A DNA stretch of 8,707 bases from Clostridiaceae bacterium (GTDB lineage: Bacteria; Bacillota; Clostridia; Acetivibrionales; DTU013). Below are positions 1-5,863 of the stretch, in pieces. Position 1 is the first letter of the stretch. Each line of letters starts with the position of its first letter. The stretch spans positions 1-8,707 of the forward strand of contig JAAZKL010000002.1 in assembly GCA_012799845.1 (NCBI GenBank), given 5' to 3'. The notes under the pieces were generated by a model that saw only the letters and a program-made list of their open reading frames with translations, was not told where the DNA came from and did not search any database. Both the position numbers and the translations under genes were made by a program.

Positions 1-1
1 A

Positions 2-82
2 GCAGCCCTGATATGGCTGGGCAGCCTGGTGTCGGCGTTTCTGGCGGGAGGGCTCGTTGCACGGTTCCTGTCACTGTTCTGA
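2..82 (+). CDS. C-terminal end of a membrane protein (5' end outside window)
   Basis: The second plus frame is open from the window edge to a TGA at 80-82 and reads as 26 residues that are almost wholly hydrophobic, ending ARFLSLF. This looks like the last membrane helix of an integral membrane protein with a very short cytoplasmic or external tail. The other frame through this stretch is just the upstream extension of the next gene and lacks a ribosome binding site. The next gene starts 29 bases later on the same strand, so the two may share a transcript. Given the zinc-ribbon, Fur and ZIP genes that follow, a metal permease such as FeoB would fit the neighbourhood, but nothing in these residues proves it. 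Confidence 0.55.
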   Translation, partial: AALIWLGSLVSAFLAGGLVARFLSLF

Positions 83-89
83 ACAGGCG

Positions 90-98
90 TGGTATAAT
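90..98 (+). promoter_or_regulatory. Possible extended -10 element
   Basis: TGGTATAAT matches the TGnTATAAT extended -10 consensus exactly. No good -35 sits 16-18 bases upstream; TTGCAC at 57-62 is 30 bases away. Transcription would begin near 105, which would cut into the ribosome binding site of the gene starting at 112. If real, it more likely serves the downstream fur-like gene, or the match is chance. Confidence 0.25.
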
Positions 99-111
99 GG
101 AAGAGGAGCAA

Positions 112-345
112 ATGAAAACAGTATGTTGTGTATGCGGATATGAATATGACGGTGAAAAACCCGGGAGATGTCCCCGATGCGGTTCGGCTCCGCGGATCAT
201 GGGCGGATGTGAGAACTGCAGAGGGTGCTCGTTGTGGAGATCGTGCGAATTAAGAGACACAGACAAAGCACAGCACGATGCGGGAAAGAAGGCTGTAAAA
301 TACTCCACAGGAGGTAAAGCGGATGGAGGAGCCCCGGAAGCATGA
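112..345 (+). CDS. Small Cys-rich zinc-ribbon / rubredoxin-like protein
   Basis: This 77-residue protein begins with VCCVCGYEYDGEKPGRCPRC, two knuckle-like Cys pairs typical of a rubredoxin or zinc-ribbon fold that holds one Zn or Fe ion. A second Cys cluster (CENCRGC, then Cys six residues on) follows within the first half. The last 30 residues are polar and probably disordered. I chose ATG 112 because AGAGGAG lies 5 bases upstream; an in-frame ATG at 97 and the longer extension to 13 have no such site. Its end overlaps the Fur-family gene by 23 bases, so the two are translated from one message and may be coupled. Function is not known from sequence; a metal-sensing, redox or metal-delivery role is inferred from the cysteines and the neighbours. 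Confidence 0.7.
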   Translation: MKTVCCVCGYEYDGEKPGRCPRCGSAPRIMGGCENCRGCSLWRSCELRDTDKAQHDAGKKAVKYSTGGKADGGAPEA

Positions 346-760
346 TCTGAAGGAACTGCTGAAAAAGAGCGGTTACAAGTTCACCGACCAGAGGAGTGCT
401 GTGCTGGATGTGTTGATCAGGCATAAGGACAGTCACCTCAGTATCGATGATATATTCAATTATGTTAAGGAAGAAAACCCGGACATCGGGATCGCAACGG
501 TATACCGCACACTGACACTCCTGGAAAAGGTCGGCGCCGTGGTCAAGCTCGATCTGGATGACGGCTTCAGCCGTTACGAATTGTCGCGCCAGGATGAGGA
601 CCATCGACATCACCATCTTATCTGCACCAACTGCGGTGATGTTTCTGAAGTGGAAGATGACCTGCTGGATGCGCTGGAGGAGCAGATACTCCAGAAAGAC
701 GGTTTTCTTGTGACGGATCACAGGGTGAAACTCTACGGCTTATGCCAAAAGTGCAGGTAA
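323..760 (+). CDS. fur: Fur-family metal-dependent transcriptional repressor
   Basis: This 145-residue protein has the usual length and order of the family: an N-terminal winged helix (GIATVYRTLTLLEKVG, about 56-71, is the DNA-recognition region) and a C-terminal dimerisation and metal-binding domain. Structural zinc ligands are visible as C101, C104, C141 and C144. The regulatory-site ligands align as H38, E86, H96, H98 and E109. The Glu at 86 (YEL) and at 109 match iron-type Fur; PerR has Asp at these places, and Zur uses a Cys. Fur proteins bind AT-rich palindromic boxes with Fe(II) and repress metal uptake genes. AGGAGGT at 309-315 lies 7 bases before ATG 323. The upstream zinc-ribbon gene overlaps the start, and a ZIP transporter follows 295 bases downstream, a plausible but unproven target. 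Mur- or Zur-like metal choice cannot be excluded. Confidence 0.87.
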   Translation: MEEPRKHDLKELLKKSGYKFTDQRSAVLDVLIRHKDSHLSIDDIFNYVKEENPDIGIATVYRTLTLLEKVGAVVKLDLDDGFSRYELSRQDEDHRHHHLICTNCGDVSEVEDDLLDALEEQILQKDGFLVTDHRVKLYGLCQKCR

Positions 761-819
761 GAGGCGATATCAGCCCAGGATGTAACGTGCTGTGATGCAG
801 CATTGCAGCATATCATATC

Positions 820-960
820 GCGATGAAGCGTAGTGTATCGTGATGCGGCGTGTTGTGATGCACTGCATCGAAACGTGATGCATCGTATCGTGATGTGTCG
901 CAATGAAACATGATGTGTCGTATCGCAACGTGATGTGTCACAATGAAATGTGATGTGTCG
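820..960. repeat. Degenerate tandem array with GTGATG core in 15/20-bp steps
   Basis: A GTGATG core (GCGATG at 820, ATGATG at 910) recurs at 820, 840, 855, 875, 890, 910, 930 and 950, so all spacings are 15 or 20 bases. The best-kept units read GTGATGTGTCG followed by a variable part such as CAATGAAA or TATCGCAA. The stretch fills most of the 295-base gap between fur and the ZIP gene. One unit contains a near-perfect palindrome, GATGCA-C-TGCATC at 857-869. There is no CRISPR-like repeat/spacer pattern, since the variable parts are only 5-14 bases. Its role is unknown; it may be neutral slippage DNA or a multi-site protein-binding region. Confidence 0.7.
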
Positions 961-1055
961 TTTAAATTTCGCTTAAATGTAGTGTATGTATGGTTGTTGA
1001 AATACAAGTGTTATCTGTGCCATGTTGATTATAAGCGTATACAGGAGGTCGTCAC

Positions 1056-1868
1056 ATGGATGCGTTGTTCAGCAATATGAGCCCTGTTGTTCAGGCATTG
1101 ATAGCCACCGGTTTTTCATGGTTCATGACGGCAGTCGGTTCCGCTTTCGTTTTCTTTTTCAAAACCATCAATAAGAAAGTCCTTGATACAATGCTCGGGT
1201 TTGCAGCGGGAGTAATGATCGCGGCGAGCTTCTGGTCGCTGCTTGCGCCTTCCATAGAGATGTCGGAGGAGTTAGGCATGCCGATATGGCTGCCTCCCGT
1301 GGTCGGCTTCCTTGCCGGAGGACTTTTCCTGAAGCTGGCGGACTCGTTCATTCCTCATCTTCATATCGGTTCGCCCTGCGAAAAGGCAGAAGGGATCAAA
1401 TGCGGATGGAAGCGCGTCGTGCTGCTTGTGACTGCGATCACATTACATAATATACCTGAAGGTCTTGCAGTCGGTGTGGCAATTGGCGCAGCTACCAACA
1501 ATATGGGTTCTGCTACGATAGCAAGCGCTCTCATACTCACTCTTGGAATGGGCCTTCAGAACCTTCCCGAGGGAGCGGCTGTTTCAATACCCCTCAGACG
1601 GGAGGGAGTCTCAAGGCTCAAGAGTTTCTGGTACGGCCAGATTTCAGGGCTGGTGGAACCTATTGCCGGCGTGATCGGTGTTATCGCGGTGATGGCGATA
1701 AAACCGATACTGCCGTATGCGCTGTCCTTTGCAGCGGGAGCAATGATATATGTGGTCATCGAGGAACTGCTGCCGGAGGCCCAGTCGTCGGAGAATTCCG
1801 ATTATTCCACGATAGGCAGCATCCTTGGCTTTGCACTGATGATGGTGCTCGACATAGTGTTGGGTTGA
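1056..1868 (+). CDS. ZIP-family divalent metal transporter (ZupT/GufA-like)
   Basis: This 270-residue membrane protein has the hallmarks of bacterial ZIP carriers, which bring Zn(II), Fe(II) or Mn(II) into the cytoplasm. The transport-site motifs are HNIPEG (H131-G136) in helix 4 and QNLPEG (Q168-G173) in helix 5; these build the binuclear metal site. EP at 201-202 and EELLPE (236-241) mark helices 6 and 7. About eight hydrophobic segments are seen, as usual. The loop near 101-116 contains HLH, C108 and C116, a likely metal-gathering stretch like the His-rich loop of other ZIPs. AGGAGGT at 1043-1049 is 6 bases ahead of ATG 1056. The gene stands downstream of a fur-like gene across a repeat-filled gap and has no clear terminator between. 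Substrate metal cannot be read from sequence. Confidence 0.92.
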   Translation: MDALFSNMSPVVQALIATGFSWFMTAVGSAFVFFFKTINKKVLDTMLGFAAGVMIAASFWSLLAPSIEMSEELGMPIWLPPVVGFLAGGLFLKLADSFIPHLHIGSPCEKAEGIKCGWKRVVLLVTAITLHNIPEGLAVGVAIGAATNNMGSATIASALILTLGMGLQNLPEGAAVSIPLRREGVSRLKSFWYGQISGLVEPIAGVIGVIAVMAIKPILPYALSFAAGAMIYVVIEELLPEAQSSENSDYSTIGSILGFALMMVLDIVLG

Positions 1869-1870
1869 CG

Positions 1871-2014
1871 CATGCGTTTTTCAATATGCTTTACCATTAT
1901 ACGTTCTGATTTCATGTGTAGGCCTTCATGTGCCCGCCTGTATTAGTTCTTCTGCATGCGTTCTTCTTCATGCATTCTGTCTTCAGGTATTTTTCCCTTA
2001 TGTGTTCTGACTTA
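1871..2014. repeat. Loose ATGYRTTCT-type repeats between convergent genes
   Basis: The 129-base gap between the convergent ZIP and ferredoxin genes contains a recurring motif, roughly ATG(C/T)(A/G)TTCT followed by a pyrimidine-rich CTTC. Copies lie near 1872, 1899 (ATACGTTCTGATTTC), 1955 (ATGCGTTCTTCTTC), 1971 (ATGCATTCTGTCTTC) and 2000 (ATGTGTTCTGACTT). The last copy covers the stop codon and final codons of the ferredoxin gene on the other strand. Copies are irregularly spaced and diverged. No convincing terminator is present in this gap. Confidence 0.45.
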
Positions 2015-2951
2015 TTATGTCGCCATCAATGCTTATCGTAACCACGTTCCAGGGTATAACTTTACCGCTGATCAGCATCGCGTTCCTGACTGCATGGACC
2101 AGGCCGCTGCAGCAGGGTACTTCCATCCTCAGCACCGTGATGCTCTGGATATTGTTGTTTGCCAGTATTGCTGCGAGCTTTTCTGAATAATCCGTATCAT
2201 CGAGCTTCGGGCATCCGATAATCGTGATCCTGTCCTTCATGAAATCCTGGTGGACCGCTGCATATGCATATGCGGTACAGTCTGCAGCCACCAGCAGGTG
2301 CGCACTGCAGAAATACGGCGCATTGGGGGAAATCAGCCTGATCTGGCACGGCCACTGCATGAGTCGTGATTCCGGTTTTGCTGCTGTGCCGGCAAATGAA
2401 CTGCCTTCTCCGGTATTTGGGTCGCCGCTGCCGACATGAGGACTGCCCATACCGTGATCCGGGCTGTCCGCACCGTGATGTGGGCTGCTCTTGCCCGCAC
2501 ACGGACTGTCCGCACCGTGATGTGAGCCACTCTTGCCCGCACATGGACTGCCCGCACCGTGATTCGGGCTGCCCTTGCCTGCGCACGGACTGCCATTCGC
2601 TTCAGCCGTACCTGGATCCGATGAGTTGCTCCTGTTGATGAAACGGATGCGCGAACCAGGGCAGCCTGAGAATGCATGGGCCGCATGATCATTCTGTTCA
2701 GATGCCCGTCTCATCTCCTCAAGGCGCTTATTTACTGCAGCTTCATCGAAGGCTTCCGCTTCCCGTTCGATTATCTCTATCGCACCTGTCGGGCACTCGG
2801 GAAGGCAGTCGCCGAGGCCGTCGCAGTACGCATCGGATATCAGCCTGGCCTTGCCGTTTTCCAGCACCAGGGCTCCCTCATGGCATGCGTTTATACAGAG
2901 CCCGCAGCCGTTGCATTTTTCTTCGTTTATCTTAACTATTTTCCTTACCAT
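1998..2951 (-). CDS. Ferredoxin-domain (4Fe-4S) protein with expanded Cys/His repeat linker
   Basis: This 317-residue cytosolic protein opens with a bacterial ferredoxin domain: C13-x2-C16-x2-C19-x3-C23 gives one full [4Fe-4S] site. The second motif, CDGLGDCLPECPTG (43-56), has only three Cys, with L46 where a fourth is expected. I recall this CDGLG form as normal for a clostridial family of about 250-300 residues. Then come EREAEAFDE, GCPGSR (96-101), a repeat-rich linker (121-190), and a conserved C-terminal domain (about 198-310) with APYFCSAHLLVAADCTAYAY, IGCPKLDD and MEVPCCSG. Such proteins probably carry electrons or sense redox state; the partner is unknown. ATG 2951 was chosen because AAGGAG lies 7-8 bases upstream; the open frame extends nine codons further without a site. 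The linker is unusually long for the family as I know it. Confidence 0.85.
   Translation of the reverse strand: MVRKIVKINEEKCNGCGLCINACHEGALVLENGKARLISDAYCDGLGDCLPECPTGAIEIIEREAEAFDEAAVNKRLEEMRRASEQNDHAAHAFSGCPGSRIRFINRSNSSDPGTAEANGSPCAGKGSPNHGAGSPCAGKSGSHHGADSPCAGKSSPHHGADSPDHGMGSPHVGSGDPNTGEGSSFAGTAAKPESRLMQWPCQIRLISPNAPYFCSAHLLVAADCTAYAYAAVHQDFMKDRITIIGCPKLDDTDYSEKLAAILANNNIQSITVLRMEVPCCSGLVHAVRNAMLISGKVIPWNVVTISIDGDIISQNT
2403..2591 (-). repeat. 21-bp (7-residue) coding repeats in the ferredoxin gene
   Basis: Residues 121-190 divide into ten heptads. The best are SPCAGKG, SPNHGAG, SPCAGKS, GSHHGAD, SPCAGKS, SPHHGAD, SPDHGMG and SPHVGSG, followed by the weaker DPNTGEG and SSFAGTA. The first six form three 14-residue (42-bp) double units that alternate a Cys heptad with a His heptad, so C123, C137 and C151 fall exactly 14 apart with His residues midway. 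All unit lengths are multiples of three, so the reading frame is kept. Ser, Pro and Gly content implies a flexible linker; metal binding is possible from the Cys/His spacing but not shown. Confidence 0.88.
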
Positions 2952-2987
2952 AATAACGCTCCTTTCATATGCTATCAATAACCAAAT

Positions 2988-2996
2988 TTTATACCA
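2988..2996 (-). promoter_or_regulatory. Probable extended -10 for the ferredoxin gene
   Basis: On the minus strand TGGTATAAA (TG at 2996-2995, hexamer 2993-2988) matches the extended -10 pattern with one mismatch. It sits about 37 bases before the start at 2951, leaving room for a short leader with the AAGGAG site. TTACCG, 18 bases further upstream, is a weak -35. Confidence 0.45.
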
Positions 2997-3092
2997 GTAC
3001 CGGTCAGGAATCGGTAACCTGTGTTACGAAAATTGCGGATAGGGGCTTGATTTATTGCCTCTTTGAAATAACTTCGCATAATCAAAGTTTTT

Positions 3093-3121
3093 CTGTAACA
3101 GGTAAAGTTTTCTGATATAAT
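3093..3121 (+). promoter_or_regulatory. Candidate promoter upstream of the 51/52-bp array
   Basis: TGATATAAT at 3113-3121 is an exact extended -10; CTGTAA at 3093-3098, 17 bases upstream, is a poor -35. Transcription from about 3128 would pass through the whole tandem array before reaching the ABC transporter start at 3443, giving a leader of roughly 315 bases or a separate small RNA. There is no open reading frame with a ribosome binding site directly behind it. Confidence 0.35.
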
Positions 3122-3160
3122 AATCGATGAATATTTTGTGGCTATCCGCGGCGGCAGACC

Positions 3161-3350
3161 TGCTGCAAATGTATGCGCGCATCGTGCATGCAGCAAACAC
3201 ACGCATGGACCGGACTTGTTAATATCTGTGCATAGTGCATGCAGCAAACACACGCGTGGATCAGACTTGTTAAATATCTGTGTCTCGTGCATGCAGCAAG
3301 AGCACGCGTGAACCAGACTTATATCATATGCGTGCGTAAATATGTGCAGC
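3161..3350. repeat. Tandem repeat of 51/52-bp units with GCATGC and ACGCGT palindromes
   Basis: Three well-kept units begin with GTGCATGCAGC at 3184, 3235 and 3287, spaced 51 and 52 bases. Each carries TGCATGCA (copies 1-3 share GCATGCAGCAA), then ACACGC(A/G)TGGA or CACGCGTG, then GACTTGTTAA and an ATATCTGTG tail. A diverged half-unit precedes them at about 3161 (TGCTGCAAATG) and another follows to about 3350 (ATGTGCAGC). The 52-base step breaks any common reading frame, so the array is most likely noncoding. It lies between the divergent ferredoxin and ABC genes. The remaining part of the gap, 3000-3110, is AT-rich with no gene that I can support. Confidence 0.8.
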
Positions 3351-3354
3351 GGAG

Positions 3355-3363
3355 TGCTATAAT
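3355..3363 (+). promoter_or_regulatory. Extended -10 promoter of the ABC exporter operon
   Basis: TGCTATAAT is an exact match to the extended -10 consensus, 80 bases before the ABC ATPase start. The -35 position (3335-3340, CGTAAA) is poor, which extended -10 promoters tolerate. Predicted transcription starts near 3370, inside the inverted repeat that follows. Confidence 0.55.
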
Positions 3364-3385
3364 ATAGTAACATTATCTTACTATA
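3363..3385. promoter_or_regulatory. Operator-like inverted repeat overlapping the predicted start site
   Basis: TATAGTAA at 3363-3370 and TTACTATA at 3378-3385 are exact reverse complements separated by 7 bases. The element shares its first base with the -10 hexamer and covers the predicted +1, the classic place for a repressor. Small ABC exporter operons in Firmicutes are often controlled by GntR/YtrA-type dimers, but no regulator gene is next to this one, so the binding protein is unknown. Confidence 0.55.
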
Positions 3386-3442
3386 CATACATATCAGCTT
3401 ACTGCCGGTTTCTGCGGGAAGCGGGTCCTTGGGGAGGTCATA

Positions 3443-4146
3443 ATGATTAGGGTAGAGCATCTGATTAAGAAGTATGACAAGGTAATGGCTGTAAATGACA
3501 TCAGTTTTCCGTGCATCCGGGCGAGGTGAGCGTGCTGCTCGGTCCCAACGGTGCGGGAAAGTCAACTGCGATCAAATGTATCGCGGGCCTGTTGAATTAT
3601 GACGGCGATATAACCATTTGCGGAATGCCGAACAAAAGCATCGAGGCCAAAAGGGTTTTCGGATATGTTCCTGAGATCCCGGCATTGTTCGATCTGATGA
3701 CGATATGGGATCATGTACAGTTCATAGCAAAGGCATACAGGCTTGAAGAAGGCTGGCAGGCGGAAGCGGAACAGTTGCTGGGCAGGTTCGAGATATTGGA
3801 CAAAAAAGACACCTTAAGCAGAGAACTGTCAAAGGGTATGCTACAAAAGGTCAGCATTACCCTGGCTCTGATGATACGGCCTAAAGCGGTGATGTTCGAT
3901 GAACCGCTCGTCGGTCTTGATCCGAAATCGATAAACGAAATGTTCGGCATAATCCGGGAGCTCAAGCAGAAAGGGGTCAGCATCCTGATCAGTACGCATA
4001 TCATCGACACCATAAGCGATATATGGGACAGGGCTTATATCATGAACAGGGGGTCCATTGTTTACGAGACTACCAGGGCAGAATCGAACGGCAGGGATCT
4101 GAAGGCTCTCTTCTTCGAAATGACTGACTCGGAGGTATCGGAATGA
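3443..4146 (+). CDS. ABC transporter ATP-binding protein, frame broken by a 1-base deletion
   Basis: This is the ATPase of an ABC-2-like exporter. Translation should start at ATG 3443, with GGGAGGT just upstream, and gives MIRVEHLIKKYDKVMAVNDI, including the A-loop Tyr11. The frame then meets a TGA. From GTG 3511 a second frame continues for 211 residues with Walker A GPNGAGKST, a Q-loop with Glu in place of Gln (GYVPEIP), signature LSKGM, Walker B AVMFDEP, D-loop GLD and switch His in STHIID. Adding one T to the T-run at 3505-3508 would join the parts as SFSVHPGEV, the normal family sequence, for 234 residues. GTG 3511 has no ribosome binding site, so a start there is unlikely. The stop overlaps the permease start (ATGA). 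The cause may be sequencing error, a recent mutation, or slippage; the rest of the frame is undamaged. Confidence 0.85.
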
Positions 4147-5702
4147 ACGCGGTGGTATTTTTGCTGGTCCGACAGTATGCAAACAGGATCAGGCGGATGT
4201 TTTCGAAACCGCTGAATGCAATATTGACGATAATAGCGGTGCTGTTTATAATAAGCGGTCCACTGCTGATGCTTTTCATCCGGGATTTCTATGAAGGCCT
4301 GGTCGGTGTCAGCGGGAGAGAGATAGCCGTAGCGGGAGTGCAGCTTTTTATCGGAATAACATTGATCTTGTCCGGGCTGTCGCAGCAGGGTGGGCTTTTC
4401 ACATATTCAGAGGCAAATATCCTGTTCAGCTCACCGTTGACAAAAAAGACTATACTGTTGTACTCCACGCTGCAGTCGCTGCCCGGGTCATTCCTGACGT
4501 CGATATTCATGTGCTTCTACTTCCCTTATCTTATCGGAAGCGCGATGACCTCGCTGAAACTGCTGGGAACGGTCCTGGTGATGTCGCTGCTCATTTTCTG
4601 CATATTTATCATATATTACTATATCTATATCCAGGACATTGCCCGGCAAGGCCTGAAAAAGAGGCTGAAGAAGTTCGCGTGGGCGTTTTTTGCCGTCATC
4701 GTGGTGATCTATGCCGCGATCTGGCTGACCAACGGGCGTGATTTCGGAGAGGCAGCCGAAACGTTTTTCACCAGCCCCATATACAATGCGTTCCCGCTGT
4801 TCGGGTGGGCGAAATGGGCTGTGGTTGCTTTACTGAATGATCACTACATCAACGGATTCATTCCCGGGACGCTGCTCCTGGCCGTATCGGCGGTCGTTTT
4901 AGCCAGGATATATTACTCGCAGGACGTGGATTTCTTCGAAAAGGCTCAGCTTGACTCCATACGGCTGCAGAAGGTGGTTGATACCCTTAAGAGCAATGGA
5001 TACGATGCGCAGGGTCTGACCCTTGGAAAGGTACGTTCGGCCAAAAGCAGCTTCAGGGAAGGCGCAGCGGCCATAATGTCCAGGCAGTTTCTCGAGATAA
5101 AAAAAAGGAGACCGATGCTGACTTTCAAGGATCTCATCAACGGCGTCATTTACCTGGCGATAGGGCTGGCAGCCAAAATGGAATTCACGTTCGTATATAC
5201 GATGATAGTTTTTTCGATGATCGTCAATACGGCTACCGACAGCTGGAATTCTGAGTTTAAGAAGCCATATATATACCTTATCCCTGAAAGTCCGTTCAGG
5301 AAACTGATTTATGCAGTGCTGCCCAGCATCGTCAAAAATGTGCTGGCGGAATCTGTCGTGGTTGTGGCAGCCGCTGCTTTACTCGGAGCCGGTTTGCAGG
5401 AGACCGTGATCTGTTTACTCCTGCTCGCGGCATATGCTTTGCTTTTTACCTCGGCAAGCGTTTTCACATACAGGATCATGGGGCATATGACGAATACCGT
5501 GCTGCTCATGTTTATGCGGATGCTGTTCGTTATGGCGGCAGCAATACCGGGAGGCGTTATCGCCATAGTTTTGAGCGTGGTGTCGGGGATCGAGGGCAGC
5601 GCGCTGATAATGGGGGCGATGATCCTGGTCAATCTGCTCTGCTCGCTGATGTTCATGTTCCTGAGCCGGAAGCTGCTTGTGCAAAGCGAGATCATGAACT
5701 GA
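4143..5702 (+). CDS. ABC-2-like exporter permease (putative ABC exporter family)
   Basis: This 519-residue protein is rich in membrane helices: about 24-46, 61-79, 113-134, 139-163, 178-195, 241-256, 334-362, 391-415, 420-443, 452-480 and 485-507. A soluble stretch (about 258-330) divides the two halves. Motifs such as EANILFSSPLTKKTILLYS (90-108) and PYIYLIPESPFRKLIYAVLP (375-394) resemble the putative ABC exporter family (Pfam ABC_tran_2) as I recall it. It should form the membrane channel for the ATPase encoded just upstream; substrate is unknown, and drugs, peptides or lipids are all possible. The start overlaps the ATPase stop by 4 bases, with GGAGGT 6 bases before ATG 4143, so the pair is translationally coupled. 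If the ATPase is truly frameshifted, coupling and export would both suffer. Confidence 0.85.
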   Translation: MNAVVFLLVRQYANRIRRMFSKPLNAILTIIAVLFIISGPLLMLFIRDFYEGLVGVSGREIAVAGVQLFIGITLILSGLSQQGGLFTYSEANILFSSPLTKKTILLYSTLQSLPGSFLTSIFMCFYFPYLIGSAMTSLKLLGTVLVMSLLIFCIFIIYYYIYIQDIARQGLKKRLKKFAWAFFAVIVVIYAAIWLTNGRDFGEAAETFFTSPIYNAFPLFGWAKWAVVALLNDHYINGFIPGTLLLAVSAVVLARIYYSQDVDFFEKAQLDSIRLQKVVDTLKSNGYDAQGLTLGKVRSAKSSFREGAAAIMSRQFLEIKKRRPMLTFKDLINGVIYLAIGLAAKMEFTFVYTMIVFSMIVNTATDSWNSEFKKPYIYLIPESPFRKLIYAVLPSIVKNVLAESVVVVAAAALLGAGLQETVICLLLLAAYALLFTSASVFTYRIMGHMTNTVLLMFMRMLFVMAAAIPGGVIAIVLSVVSGIEGSALIMGAMILVNLLCSLMFMFLSRKLLVQSEIMN

Positions 5703-5725
5703 CACGGATGCACGGTGAGAAGGTG

Positions 5726-5749
5726 CCGGGCGATTGGCCATTCGCCCGG
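5726..5749. terminator. GC-rich hairpin between convergent genes
   Basis: CCGGGCGA at 5726-5733 and TCGCCCGG at 5742-5749 form a perfect 8-bp stem with an 8-base loop (TTGGCCAT). It lies 24 bases after the ABC permease stop and 115 bases before the stop of the convergent oxidoreductase gene. Neither side has a clear U-run, so it is a weak intrinsic terminator at best; it may protect 3' ends or stop both transcripts with help. Confidence 0.45.
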
Positions 5750-5863
5750 TTCAGCTTCGGTAATTCCAATGTATGATCTGGCATCCGCACGGCCTTAACT
5801 GGATTTGAGTATCTATACAATGCATTAAGATCACAAACCGCCGGATACAGACTGATTCCCGGC

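Noticed and set aside
197..721. Long minus-strand open frame opposite the Fur-family gene
   Set aside because: It is a shadow of the conserved fur frame, lacks a ribosome binding site and shows no recognisable domain.
764..821. GCGATAT / ATATCGC inverted repeat after fur
   Set aside because: Seven-base arms separated by 44 bases with no T-run are too weak to call a terminator or operator.
1869..1883. Terminator from ACGCATGCGT followed by a T-run after the ZIP gene
   Set aside because: The palindrome has no room for a loop, leaving a stem of only 3-4 pairs.
2197..2692. Alternative-frame repeat proteins over the ferredoxin linker on both strands
   Set aside because: A repeat of 21/42 bases keeps all six frames open; only the frame joined to the iron-sulfur domain and conserved C-terminal domain is supported.
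3161..3350. CRISPR array
   Set aside because: Units are similar along most of their length with no unique spacers of even size, and no cas genes are present; the same applies to the other arrays.
3358..3385. Fur box at the exporter promoter
   Set aside because: The inverted repeat TATAGTAA-N7-TTACTATA does not match the Fur 7-1-7 pattern (TGATAAT-N-ATTATCA).
2975..3565. Minus-strand open frame with Cys-rich VCLLHA repeats over the 51/52-bp array
   Set aside because: The 52-base step shifts the frame so the repeats are not read alike, it runs into the ABC ATPase start, and no start site with a ribosome binding site is seen.
3511..4146. ABC ATPase starting at GTG 3511 as a complete gene
   Set aside because: There is no ribosome binding site and it would lack the first strand and A-loop, whereas a proper start and matching codons lie just upstream in another frame.
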